From the NCBI GenBank assembly GCA_001770935.1, contig MESI01000018.1, positions 1 through 64,000 on the forward strand: 64,000 bases of DNA. Reading direction: 5' to 3'. Below the pieces are notes generated by a model. That model did no database searches and was not told where the DNA came from. It saw nothing but the letters and a program-made list of their open reading frames with translations. This DNA comes from Burkholderiales bacterium RIFCSPLOWO2_12_FULL_61_40. GTDB lineage: Bacteria; Pseudomonadota; Gammaproteobacteria; Burkholderiales; Burkholderiaceae_C. How positions within the stretch are numbered: the first letter of the stretch is position 1; every line of letters starts with the position of its first letter. Positions 1-7,845 of the stretch are shown here, in pieces. The translations under genes and the position numbers were made by a program.

Positions 1-42
1 GCCCACAAAGAAACCCGCAAAAACAAACGCTAAATCATGCAT
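1..42 (-). CDS. Possible N-terminus of a membrane protein running off the left edge
   Basis: Reading the minus strand from an ATG at 42 gives 14 codons to the window edge, MHDLAFVFAGFFVG. The stretch is hydrophobic and resembles the first helix of a TauE/SafE-type permease, but it is too short to identify. No clear ribosome binding site is seen upstream. It would lie downstream of, and in the same direction as, the phosphate uptake genes. The plus strand also reads open to a stop at 31-33, so the call is tentative. Confidence 0.4.
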   Translation of the reverse strand, partial: MHDLAFVFAGFFVG

Positions 43-134
43 GGGCACGACTGTAGGCGGGGCGCCTTAGCTTGAAAACTACTTTTTTGCTATTTCCATA
101 TTTCGTAATGGAATATAAAAGGATTGCCGCAAAC

Positions 135-782
135 TCAGGCGTGTTCCAGCAAAATTTCTTCGAGCGTCTTGGCGGCGCGCTTGCAGTTGTCCAACACGGC
201 TTCTTGCATGAAATAAAAGCCCCGCATTTTCATGGCGTGCCATGCCGCATCTTCATCGCCTTCCACCTCGAACAGCTGGGTCACGGCCTGGCGCATCACT
301 TCAACGGAATGCGACTCCAGTTCATCCACTTCCTTGCATTGTTTGAGCACCTCTTGCGCGCGGTCCCGACTGGCCAGGCAGGCCACCGCCTTATGGATGC
401 GGATACAGGCGTCCGCCCCCAGTGAAGCCATCTCCCGGGCGCGTGGCGTGGAGTTGTCGATGTGGTAGACGGCAATGGAGTTGGCGACGCTTTGCAACGC
501 GTCGATCACCCGGTCCAAATCCAGTGTCAAGGTGTGAATCAGGTCGCGATTGATGGGGGTGGTGAAGGACTCATACAAAAGCTTGATGAGTTCAGCCTTG
601 ACATCGTCGGCACTGGCCTCGTTGGCATTGACTTCTTCAATCAAGGCCGCACTGTCGATATTGGGGTTGCCCAGTCCGGTAATCAAACGCAGGGTGGCAT
701 TGGCTCCCGTCACCAGACGGTCGGTGTGGGATGACAGGAGGCTGAAAAATACGCCGCGTTGCGGCATGACGTTGTTTAGCAT
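135..782 (-). CDS. DUF47 family (PhoU-like) protein, second paralogue of the Pit cluster
   Basis: This is a 215-residue, probably all-helical cytoplasmic protein of the DUF47/PhoU-like family, whose members usually sit beside Pit phosphate transporters and are thought to modulate them. It aligns throughout with the other DUF47 protein of this cluster (1855-2493): both have an MPQR.xFxxLLxxH start, a TTPINRDxIHTLTxxLDxVxxA centre and a KTxEEIL end. I chose the ATG at 782, 44 bases downstream of the Pit stop codon. A second ATG six codons in (MPQRGVFF) is also possible. It is the last gene of a three-gene minus-strand operon. Family membership is clear; the biochemical role is inferred. Confidence 0.88.
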   Translation of the reverse strand: MLNNVMPQRGVFFSLLSSHTDRLVTGANATLRLITGLGNPNIDSAALIEEVNANEASADDVKAELIKLLYESFTTPINRDLIHTLTLDLDRVIDALQSVANSIAVYHIDNSTPRAREMASLGADACIRIHKAVACLASRDRAQEVLKQCKEVDELESHSVEVMRQAVTQLFEVEGDEDAAWHAMKMRGFYFMQEAVLDNCKRAAKTLEEILLEHA

Positions 783-826
783 TCGATTAGTTCCTGCAAG
801 CGGGGTCTCAAGGGGACGATAGACAA

Positions 827-1843
827 TTACAGGAAGCTGCGCCCGATGTACCAAAACAGCGCAGCAATCAAGCCAGAAGCGGGAATCGTCAATACCCAGG
901 CGGCCACCAGGTTGAAAGTGATGGCCCAGCGCACGGCTTTGACGTCCTGGGCTGCACCGACCCCCACAATGGCGCCGGTGATGGTGTGTGTGGTCGAGAC
1001 GGGAATGCCCCCCAGCGTGGCCAAGCCGAGGCTGATGGCCCCGCCCATGGAGGCGCACGAGCCGCTGACCGGGTTGAGTTTGGTGATTTTGGTGCCCATG
1101 GTTTTCACGATGCGCCAGCCGCCCATGTAGGTTCCCCAGGCGATCGCAAAATAACACGCGTAGACCACCCACATGGGCAAGGTCTGCACATCGGTGGTGG
1201 AGACGCCCGCAGTGATCAGCAACAGCCAAATGATGCCGATGGTCTTTTGCGCATCATTACCCCCATGGCCCAGGCTGTAGGCAGCGGCGGCGACCAGCTG
1301 CCCGGACCTGAACCACCGGGCCGCCTGGTAAGGCGTCTGTTTGCGAAAAGCCCACGCCACAAGCACCATGAGCATCCCGCCAATCAAAAACCCCACCAGC
1401 GGTGAAATCACAATAAAAAGCAAAATTTTGCCAAAACCGCTCCAGAGAATCGGGGTCAGCCCGCCCGCCTTGATGATTGTTGCGCCCACCAAGCCGCCCA
1501 CCAGGGCGTGCGACGACGAGGATGGAATGCCATAAAACCAGGTGATGATGTTCCAGGCCAATGCCCCCATCAGTGCGCCAAAAATCACGTAATGGTCCAC
1601 CAAGGTGGGGTCCACCGTGCCCTTGCCAATGGTGGCTGCCACCTTGAGCTGAAAAATCCAGAGCGCTGCGAAATTGAAAAAAGCTGCGAACAGCACCGCC
1701 TGTTTGGGAGAAAGCGCCCCCGTTGCAACAATGGTGGAGATTGAATTCGCGCCGTCATGAAACCCGTTCATGAAGTCGAATGCCAGTGCGACGGCGATCA
1801 AGAGCGCCAGCGACCAGAGGCTGATAGTCAAGTGTTCCATCAA
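827..1843 (-). CDS. pit: Inorganic phosphate transporter, Pit family
   Basis: This 338-residue polytopic inner-membrane protein belongs to the Pit family, which takes up phosphate as a metal-phosphate complex driven by the proton gradient. It shows the two family repeats. The N-terminal one is DFMNGFHDGANSISTIVATG near residues 23-42. The C-terminal one includes GHGGNDAQKTIGI near residue 190 and GIPVSTTHTITGAIVG near residue 275. The length matches short bacterial Pit proteins. It lies 11 bases after the first DUF47 gene and is followed by a second, so it is probably co-transcribed with both. No pho-box was recognised with confidence. Confidence 0.95.
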   Translation of the reverse strand: MMEHLTISLWSLALLIAVALAFDFMNGFHDGANSISTIVATGALSPKQAVLFAAFFNFAALWIFQLKVAATIGKGTVDPTLVDHYVIFGALMGALAWNIITWFYGIPSSSSHALVGGLVGATIIKAGGLTPILWSGFGKILLFIVISPLVGFLIGGMLMVLVAWAFRKQTPYQAARWFRSGQLVAAAAYSLGHGGNDAQKTIGIIWLLLITAGVSTTDVQTLPMWVVYACYFAIAWGTYMGGWRIVKTMGTKITKLNPVSGSCASMGGAISLGLATLGGIPVSTTHTITGAIVGVGAAQDVKAVRWAITFNLVAAWVLTIPASGLIAALFWYIGRSFL

Positions 1844-1854
1844 ACGTATCCTTC

Positions 1855-2493
1855 TCAGGTGTTCTCGATCAGGATTTCTTCGATGGTTTTGGCGGCGTCT
1901 TCGCAGCGGTCCAGCACGTTTTCTTGCAAGGAATACAGTTCGCGCATACGCATGGCCAGCCAGATGCTGCTGGAGCCGTCGAACAATTGGCTCATGGCTT
2001 TGCGTTGCACGCGGTCCGCCTGCGATTCAATGGCGTCAATCTCTTTGCACAGATTGACGGTTTCCTGGTTGCGGTTTTTGTCCGGCAGCGCCATGATGGC
2101 CCGATTCAACAGGGCGCAGGCATCGGCACTCAGGGCGACCATCTCCCGCGCTTCGGCGGTGGACTCCTTGATGTGGTACATGCCCACGGCGTTGGCCACA
2201 TCCTTGATCGCGTTGAGCACCTGGTCCAGTTCAATCGTGAGGGTGTGAATTTGATCCCGGTTGATGGGCGTCGTGAAAGATTTGTGGAGCAGGGCAATCA
2301 GGTCGGCTTTAATTTTGTCGGCGCTCTTCTCATTCAAATTGACTTCTGCCACCAACGCAGGAATATCTTCCGTGCCTTGGCCCAGGCCATTGATCAGGCG
2401 CAATGCCGCATTTGCGCCAGCGACCACACGGTCCGAGTGGGCAGCAAGCAATTCATAGAATTCCTTGCGTTGGGGCATCAAGCTACTAAACAT
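1855..2493 (-). CDS. DUF47 family (PhoU-like) protein, first gene of the Pit operon
   Basis: This 212-residue helical protein starts MFSSLMPQRKEFYELL and carries the DUF47 core TTPINRDQIHTLTIELDQVL. It is the promoter-proximal gene of the DUF47-Pit-DUF47 operon. The ATG at 2493 was chosen; a downstream methionine at residue 6 is the alternative. The two DUF47 copies are clearly paralogous but quite diverged, which suggests an old duplication. By family precedent it is a soluble accessory or regulator of the phosphate carrier; no enzymatic motif is visible. Confidence 0.88.
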   Translation of the reverse strand: MFSSLMPQRKEFYELLAAHSDRVVAGANAALRLINGLGQGTEDIPALVAEVNLNEKSADKIKADLIALLHKSFTTPINRDQIHTLTIELDQVLNAIKDVANAVGMYHIKESTAEAREMVALSADACALLNRAIMALPDKNRNQETVNLCKEIDAIESQADRVQRKAMSQLFDGSSSIWLAMRMRELYSLQENVLDRCEDAAKTIEEILIENT

Positions 2494-2619
2494 GGTGTAT
2501 TCCTACGACGGTAGTCAAAGTGGGTATCAAAAAGTCAAGCCAACTGATGGATGGATCTGATCAATTGGAGAAAAGATATGTCCTCCAAAATGCCGATACG
2601 TTGTCAGCACAATTGGAAA

Positions 2620-2647
2620 TCCGGTGCGGGATTTTGCCTGCACCGGA
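2620..2647 (-). terminator. Hairpin between the ribose/nucleoside genes and the Pit operon
   Basis: TCCGGTGC at 2620-2627 and GCACCGGA at 2640-2647 form a perfect 8-bp stem with a 12-base loop. It lies downstream of the nucleoside hydrolase stop and upstream of the Pit operon, so it could end the former transcript. The following tract is not T-rich, so it may instead be an mRNA structure. Confidence 0.35.
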
Positions 2648-2726
2648 CATGTGACAATTTTACCCAAGTCAACACCGGGTCAATTTTTCACCCGTTTTGC
2701 GCAAATATTTGTGCGCGTCGCGTCAG

Positions 2727-3722
2727 CTACTGCTCCAGCCAACTGCCCATCAGCGTGTTTTCAAACAATGCGATGCAGCCGGCTGAATCCACCTGCATGC
2801 ACACCTGGGTCAATGGCTGCCCCTGGCCCCAGCCCGCCTGGGGATAGTCGATGTAGTCACGCCGGTTCATCATGGTTTGCCCTTGGGCAAGTCCTTCAGT
2901 TGCGACACGAATGCGCCCATTCTCCAAGGTGAACAACTCCGGGTTGACCAAATAAATGAAAGCCAGCAGATCGTGGGCAAAGCAGCCCGGTGTTTGGGCA
3001 ATGTGTTTGTGCAGCCCGCTGTAAAACGTCGAATAAAACGCAACGGCGTGGTGCAGCGTGTCGGTCGCAATATGCCGGTGGTGCTCGGCAATTTTTTTGA
3101 ACAGACTGAGTTCCGTGACCACCCGGTGGGTGACGTCCAAGCCCACCATGGTAAGTTTCCAGCCTGCGGTAAACACCAAGTCTGCCGCATGGGGATCGTT
3201 CCAGATGTTGGCTTCTGCCACCGGAGACACGTTGCCGGGTTCCATCACGCTGCCGCCCATGATGATGACCTCTTGCAGCAGGCTGGGCAGCAGGGGCTCC
3301 AGCTTGAGTGCCGTGGCCAGGTTGCCAAGCGGACCCACCGCGGCCAGCGTGATTTCACCAGGGTTGGCACGGGCCATGTCCACAATGAACTGTGCCGATG
3401 TGCGTGGGTCCAGTTGGTTGGACGTGGCCACCCGCGATGGCAGATTACCCAGGCCGTCGCCGCCATGGATGAAGTCTGGTGGTGTACCTGGTGCCCGGAA
3501 CCATGGGGTTTTGACACCTTGGGTCACCGGAATGTTGCGGTTGGCAATGGCCGTGAGGTACAGCGCATTGCTGGCTGCCTGCTCCACCGTGACGTTGCCA
3601 AAGGTGGTGGTAATGCCCACCACATCAATGCACGGGTGTGCCAGGGCGAAATACAGGGCCATGGCGTCGTCTACACCGGGGTCTGTGTCATAAATAACTT
3701 TGCGCAGCGTGCTTGTATCCAT
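2727..3722 (-). CDS. Nucleoside hydrolase (inosine-uridine preferring family)
   Basis: This 331-residue protein belongs to the IUNH family, which hydrolyses the N-glycosidic bond of ribonucleosides to free base and ribose. The calcium-binding motif DTDPGVDDAMAL is at residues 13-24. Family blocks TLAAVGPLGNLATALKLEP (about 120-138) and AEANIWNDPHAADLVF (about 165-180) follow. The length is normal. It lies 21 bases after ribokinase on the same strand, so ribose released here can be phosphorylated by the neighbour. The plus-strand genes across the shared promoter supply a nucleoside importer. The precise base preference cannot be read from sequence. Confidence 0.93.
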   Translation of the reverse strand: MDTSTLRKVIYDTDPGVDDAMALYFALAHPCIDVVGITTTFGNVTVEQAASNALYLTAIANRNIPVTQGVKTPWFRAPGTPPDFIHGGDGLGNLPSRVATSNQLDPRTSAQFIVDMARANPGEITLAAVGPLGNLATALKLEPLLPSLLQEVIIMGGSVMEPGNVSPVAEANIWNDPHAADLVFTAGWKLTMVGLDVTHRVVTELSLFKKIAEHHRHIATDTLHHAVAFYSTFYSGLHKHIAQTPGCFAHDLLAFIYLVNPELFTLENGRIRVATEGLAQGQTMMNRRDYIDYPQAGWGQGQPLTQVCMQVDSAGCIALFENTLMGSWLEQ

Positions 3723-3743
3723 GGTTTTCTCTGAAAAGTAGGG

Positions 3744-4676
3744 TCAGGCCAGACCGCAAAACTGGCGCAATGCGGCACGTTCGGTGTCGCTGGTGGGCGC
3801 AGCCATAGCCAATAATGAGGCCACCTCGGCAGCCTGTGGGATGCTGCTTTGTGCACCCGGGCGTGTGCACGCCAGGGCTCCAGCCGCACTGGCCAAGCGC
3901 AGAGACTGGGACAGATCCGCGCCCTGGCTCAGGGCTGCCACCAGCGTCCCGCAAAAAGTGTCTCCTGCAGCCGTGGTGTCCACGGGCGTGATTTCAAAGG
4001 CCTTTTGCACAAGGAATTCACCGTGGTGGCGGGCACAGCAGCCACGGTGGCCCAGCGTGACGACCACGGTGGGAACGGCAATGCGTTCAAGGCACTGGGC
4101 AATGGAACCGTTGTGGCCCGATACACTGGCCAGCTCGCCTTCGTTTACGACCAAAATGTCCACCAATGCCAGCAGTTCTTGGGGCAAGACCTGTGCCGGG
4201 GCGGCATTGAGTACCACCGAAACACCTTGCGCACGGGCTGCCCTGGCACACGCCGTAACGGTGGGTAGGGGAGTCTCCAGTTGCAGCAAGAGGTGGCTAA
4301 AGCCCTGCAGAGGCGGCAAGTGGTGGGGTTCCAGGGCGTTGTTGGCACCGGGCGCCACCGTGATGGCGTTTTCGCCTTCGTCAGATACACAGATGAAGGC
4401 GGTGCCGGTGGCTTGCTCTGGCACGCGCACCACATGCAACGCGACTTGTGCTTCGCGCAAAGAGGCTTCGATAGGGGGTGCAAATGCATCTGCCCCCATG
4501 GCGGCCAGCATATGGGTTTTCGCACCTCCGGCACGTGCACATGCCACCGCCTGGTTGGCGCCTTTTCCGCCGGGAAACGTCTGAAAGCCATGTCCCATGA
4601 CGGTTTCTCCCGGGCTGGGAATATGACTTGCCCTGACCACGAAGTCCAGATTTGCTGAGCCAACCACAAGTATCAT
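3744..4676 (-). CDS. rbsK: Ribokinase
   Basis: This 310-residue PfkB-family sugar kinase phosphorylates ribose to ribose 5-phosphate. It opens with MILVVGSANLDFVV and has GGKGANQAVACARAGG near residues 40-55, the sugar-binding signature. Near the C-terminus is VDTTAAGDTFCG with the catalytic Asp, though the usual GAGD is AAGD here. The reading frame is open further upstream, but the ATG at 4676 has AGAGGA just ahead of it and gives the standard N-terminus. Its position next to a nucleoside hydrolase points to salvage of nucleoside-derived ribose. Another PfkB kinase lies divergently (4751-5752). Confidence 0.92.
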   Translation of the reverse strand: MILVVGSANLDFVVRASHIPSPGETVMGHGFQTFPGGKGANQAVACARAGGAKTHMLAAMGADAFAPPIEASLREAQVALHVVRVPEQATGTAFICVSDEGENAITVAPGANNALEPHHLPPLQGFSHLLLQLETPLPTVTACARAARAQGVSVVLNAAPAQVLPQELLALVDILVVNEGELASVSGHNGSIAQCLERIAVPTVVVTLGHRGCCARHHGEFLVQKAFEITPVDTTAAGDTFCGTLVAALSQGADLSQSLRLASAAGALACTRPGAQSSIPQAAEVASLLAMAAPTSDTERAALRQFCGLA

Positions 4677-4696
4677 CAAGTCCTCTTTGGGTGCGT

Positions 4697-4733
4697 AAAT
4701 GGCGCCCATTTTGCCGTGGAATACGCGCCATAA
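4697..4733. promoter_or_regulatory. Inverted repeat in the divergent rbsK/psuK promoter region
   Basis: The 74-base gap between the divergent rbsK and psuK starts contains ATGGCGC (4699-4705) and its exact reverse complement GCGCCAT (4725-4731), 19 bases apart. The geometry suits a dimeric repressor binding two turns apart and controlling both arms of the nucleoside cluster. No regulator gene of a classical type is adjacent. Confidence 0.45.
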
Positions 4734-4750
4734 AACCAGACACCCGTTAA

Positions 4751-5752
4751 ATGTCAAACTCCACCCCCATCGCCAACACGGCGCCGACCGCTGCCATCGC
4801 GCAAAGCCACGCGAAATATCTGCCCTACATTGCGGTAGTTGGCGGCGCCAACATGGACATTGGCGCACAGACCCCCACGCCCATGGTCACCGGCGACTCC
4901 AACCCCGGACACATTCGGTGTGCACCCGGCGGGGTCGCGCGCAACGTGGCCGAAAATTTGGCCCGCCTGGGGCATCAAGCGTGTTTGCTGAGTGCCGTGG
5001 GGGACGATGTGTTTGGCAAATGTTTGCTGGAAGCAAGCGCCAAGGCGGGTGTGGACACGAAGGCAGTTTGCTGCCTGGCTTCCCAACGGACCGCAAGCTA
5101 TCTGTCCCTTCACGGGCCGGACGGCGACATGGCGGTTGCTGTCAATGACATGGACATTTTGGAGCACCTTTCGCCCACGTTTCTTGCGCCCCACACTGCC
5201 ATGCTGCAATCCGCAGCGTGCACGGTGCTGGACTGCAACCTCTCTCCTGACACGCTGGCGTGGTTGCTGACCCAAACCCGAACCCCACCGGTATTTGTGG
5301 ATGCGGTGTCCATGGCCAAATGCGGTCGAATCGCGCCATGGTTGTCACGTATTCACCTGTTGAAAGTGAACCGCCTGGAAGCGGAGGTCTTGTGTGGGCG
5401 CGCGGTACGGTCTGTAGAGGAGGGATTGCAGTCTGCCAGGCATTTGCACGAGGGCGGCGTACGTCATGTGGTGGTGAGTTTGGGAGAGCAGGGCGTCTGC
5501 TGGTGCGATGCCGATGGTGCAGTCGGCTGGCAAGCGGTGCGGCCGGTCAAGGTGGTCAACACCTCGGGGGCCGGAGATGCTTTATTGGCAGGACTGGTGC
5601 ATGCCCATCTGCAAAGCATGCCGATATCGGTAGCGGTGGACTTCGCCATGGCCTGTGCGGAGTTGACCCTGTCCAGTACATTCGCCAATGCACCCGAACT
5701 TTCCGTGGCCCTGGTTCAGCGCCATTTGTCCGCCAGCTCCTCTTTTGTGTGA
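4751..5752 (+). CDS. psuK: PfkB-family carbohydrate kinase, probable pseudouridine kinase
   Basis: This is a 333-residue PfkB/ribokinase-fold kinase. After a low-complexity N-terminal extension of about 25 residues it has IAVVGGANMDIGA and the sugar-binding PGGVARNVAENLARLG near residues 55-70. The catalytic block NTSGAGDALLAGL is near residue 270. PsuK phosphorylates pseudouridine to its 5'-phosphate. The specific call rests on translational coupling: its TGA at 5750-5752 shares one base with the start of psuG. The extension and lack of a good ribosome binding site leave the start a little uncertain. Another nucleoside or sugar kinase activity is possible. Confidence 0.85.
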   Translation: MSNSTPIANTAPTAAIAQSHAKYLPYIAVVGGANMDIGAQTPTPMVTGDSNPGHIRCAPGGVARNVAENLARLGHQACLLSAVGDDVFGKCLLEASAKAGVDTKAVCCLASQRTASYLSLHGPDGDMAVAVNDMDILEHLSPTFLAPHTAMLQSAACTVLDCNLSPDTLAWLLTQTRTPPVFVDAVSMAKCGRIAPWLSRIHLLKVNRLEAEVLCGRAVRSVEEGLQSARHLHEGGVRHVVVSLGEQGVCWCDADGAVGWQAVRPVKVVNTSGAGDALLAGLVHAHLQSMPISVAVDFAMACAELTLSSTFANAPELSVALVQRHLSASSSFV

Positions 5753-6693
5753 TGATGAAAACCCCTATGCCCAACCTTTCATTTCTTGACGTTTCCCCCG
5801 AAGTTCAACACGCTTTGGCCCATGGCCAACCGGTGGTCGCGCTGGAATCCACCATCATTTCCCACGGTATGCCGTTTCCACAAAATGTGGCCACGGCACT
5901 GCAAGTGGAGTCGGAAGTCAGAGCCCATGGTGCCGTGCCGGCCACCATTGCCATCCTCCAGGGTCGGCTCAAAGCCGGGCTGAGCGAAAGTGACATTGAA
6001 ACGCTGGGTCGTGGCGGACGCGACGTTGTCAAAGTCAGCCGCCGGGATTTGCCTTTCATCGTTGCAGCGGGCCAGACCGGGGCCACGACCGTCGCCTCCA
6101 CCATGATCATTGCCGCCATGGCGGGCATTCGCATCTTCGCCACGGGTGGCATAGGGGGCGTTCACCGCAATGCACAGCAAAGCTTTGATATTTCGGCAGA
6201 CCTGCAAGAGCTGGCGCAAACACCGGTGGCCGTGGTTTGCGCGGGAGCCAAGTCGATTCTGGACCTTCGTTTGACGCTGGAGTACCTTGAAACCCATGGC
6301 GTGCCGGTCGTGGGCTACCAGACGAACCGCTTACCCGCATTTTTCACCCGCGACAGTGCGTTTTCGGTGGACTACCGGCTGGACAGTGCCGCCGACATCG
6401 CCCGCGCCCTGCATGCCAAGTGGGCCATGTCGCTCAAAGGCGGCATGGTCATTGCCAACCCTATCCCCGAAGCCTTTGCCATGCCACGGGGAGCCATAGA
6501 CGAAGCCATTGAACAGGCATTGCAGGAAGCGCAGCAGCAGGGCATTGGGGGCAAGGAGTCCACACCTTTCCTGCTCGCCCGCGTCTGCGAGCTTACGGGA
6601 GGTGACAGTTTGGCCGCCAACATTCAACTGGTGCTGAATAATGCGAGATTGGCTGCGGCCATTGGCGCAGAATTGAGCGCCTTGGTTTGCTGA
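5752..6693 (+). CDS. psuG: Pseudouridine-5'-phosphate glycosidase
   Basis: This 313-residue enzyme reversibly splits pseudouridine 5'-phosphate into uracil and ribose 5-phosphate by cleaving a C-C glycosidic bond. Family hallmarks seen are VVALESTIISHGMPFPQN (residues about 23-40), QTGATTVASTM, the catalytic-region FATGGIGGVHR (about 135), VVCAGAKSILD and GGMVIANPIPE. The length fits the family. The ATG at 5752 overlaps the psuK stop by one base; methionines at 5755 and 5767 are alternatives. It is followed by a short GCCCC/GGGGC hairpin (about 6714-6729) and the binding-protein gene. It completes a pseudouridine catabolic pair. Confidence 0.96.
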   Translation: MMKTPMPNLSFLDVSPEVQHALAHGQPVVALESTIISHGMPFPQNVATALQVESEVRAHGAVPATIAILQGRLKAGLSESDIETLGRGGRDVVKVSRRDLPFIVAAGQTGATTVASTMIIAAMAGIRIFATGGIGGVHRNAQQSFDISADLQELAQTPVAVVCAGAKSILDLRLTLEYLETHGVPVVGYQTNRLPAFFTRDSAFSVDYRLDSAADIARALHAKWAMSLKGGMVIANPIPEAFAMPRGAIDEAIEQALQEAQQQGIGGKESTPFLLARVCELTGGDSLAANIQLVLNNARLAAAIGAELSALVC

Positions 6694-6785
6694 CCGCTGC
6701 CGTAGTAGGGAAAGCCCCTGATTGCGGGGCCGTCAGAAGCCAAGTACCCTTGTTTCACCATTTCCATTCAACAAAGAGAGAATTT

Positions 6786-7751
6786 ATGCATTTAAGAACC
6801 ACTGCACGTTTGGGATTATTGGCCTGCGCATTGCTGGCCAGCTTTCACACAATGGCGGAACCGGCCATCGTGTATGACTTGGGTGGCAAATTTGACAAGT
6901 CTTTCAACGAGGCTGCTTTTCACGGGATGGAGAAGTGGAAAAAGGAAACCGGCAAGCAGTACCTTGAGTTTGAAATTTCCAACGAATCGCAGCGTGAGCA
7001 GGCGGTGCGCCGTATGGCGGAAAAAGGGGCAAGCCCCATCATTGCGATGAGCTTCAGCATGGCCTCCACCATTGGTAAAGTGGCCAAAGAATTTCCCAAA
7101 CTTCAGTTCGCCATCATTGACGATGAAGTGAAACTGCCTAACGTGCAGTCCGTCGTGTTCAAGGAGCACGAAGGCAGCTTTTTGGTTGGGACCATGGCAG
7201 CCATGGTCAGCAAGACTGGCAAAGTGGGCTTCGTGGGCGGCATGGATGTGCCCCTGATCCGCAAATTCCAATGTGGCTATGAACAAGGTGCCAAATTTGC
7301 CAACGCCAAAGCTGAGGTATTTGCCAACATGACAGGTACTACGGGTGCAGCCTGGAATGACCCTGCACGTGGCGGAGAACTGGCCAAGGCGCAATTCTCC
7401 AAAGGTGCTGATGTAGTGTTTGCCGCTGCGGGCGGAACGGGCATGGGCGTGTACCAAGCTGCAAAAGACAGCGGAAAACTGGCCATTGGTGTCGACAGCA
7501 ATCAAAACCATTTGCAGCCTGGCACCATGTTGACCTCCATGCTCAAGCGGGTGGATGTGGCGGTGTACAACGTGTCCAAGTCACACAAACCAGGGTTGAC
7601 GGAGCTAGGTCTGAAAGAAGACGGCGTTGGTTATGCATTGGACGACAACAATGCCAAACTGGTTTCTGCAGATATGAAGAAGAAGGTAGATGCCGCCAAG
7701 GCGGACATCATCAGTGGCAAGATCAAAGTAGCTGCCGTCTGCAAGTACTGA
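6786..7751 (+). CDS. BMP-family (Med/PnrA-type) ABC transporter nucleoside-binding protein
   Basis: This 321-residue periplasmic binding protein has a signal peptide (MHLRTTARLGLLACALLASF) probably cut after HTMA. It carries the basic-membrane-protein family motif GGKFDKSFNEAAF just after the cleavage site. Other family blocks are SFSMASTIGKVAKEFP, GFVGGMDVPLIRKF, and GADVVFAAAGGTGMGVYQAA with IGVDSNQ near residue 240. BMP proteins studied so far bind purine or pyrimidine nucleosides. The ATG at 6786 follows AAAGAGAG. Its place between psuG and the transporter core suggests pseudouridine and other nucleosides as ligands, which is an inference. Confidence 0.92.
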   Translation: MHLRTTARLGLLACALLASFHTMAEPAIVYDLGGKFDKSFNEAAFHGMEKWKKETGKQYLEFEISNESQREQAVRRMAEKGASPIIAMSFSMASTIGKVAKEFPKLQFAIIDDEVKLPNVQSVVFKEHEGSFLVGTMAAMVSKTGKVGFVGGMDVPLIRKFQCGYEQGAKFANAKAEVFANMTGTTGAAWNDPARGGELAKAQFSKGADVVFAAAGGTGMGVYQAAKDSGKLAIGVDSNQNHLQPGTMLTSMLKRVDVAVYNVSKSHKPGLTELGLKEDGVGYALDDNNAKLVSADMKKKVDAAKADIISGKIKVAAVCKY

Positions 7752-7776
7752 TCCCGTCATCACCCAACGGTGATTC

Positions 7777-7810
7777 AAGCCCACGGCGCATCACAGTGCT
7801 GTGGGCTTTT
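7777..7810 (+). terminator. Hairpin with T-tract between binding protein and ATPase genes
   Basis: AAGCCCAC (7777-7784) pairs with GTGGGCTT (7801-7808), followed by TT. It lies 26 bases after the binding-protein stop. Such leaky terminators or 3' stabilisers often let the binding protein be made in excess over the membrane subunits. Confidence 0.6.
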
Positions 7811-7845
7811 GTATGGTGATTGCCAGGTCTTTTGAGGAGTGAATT

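Noticed and set aside
1-33. Plus-strand tail AHKETRKNKR followed by a stop
   Set aside because: Ten residues cannot be assigned, and the minus-strand hydrophobic N-terminus is a better reading of the same bases.
93-118. TTCCAT/ATGGAA inverted repeat as terminator of the Pit operon
   Set aside because: The stem is only 6 bp, AT-rich, and has no following T tract.
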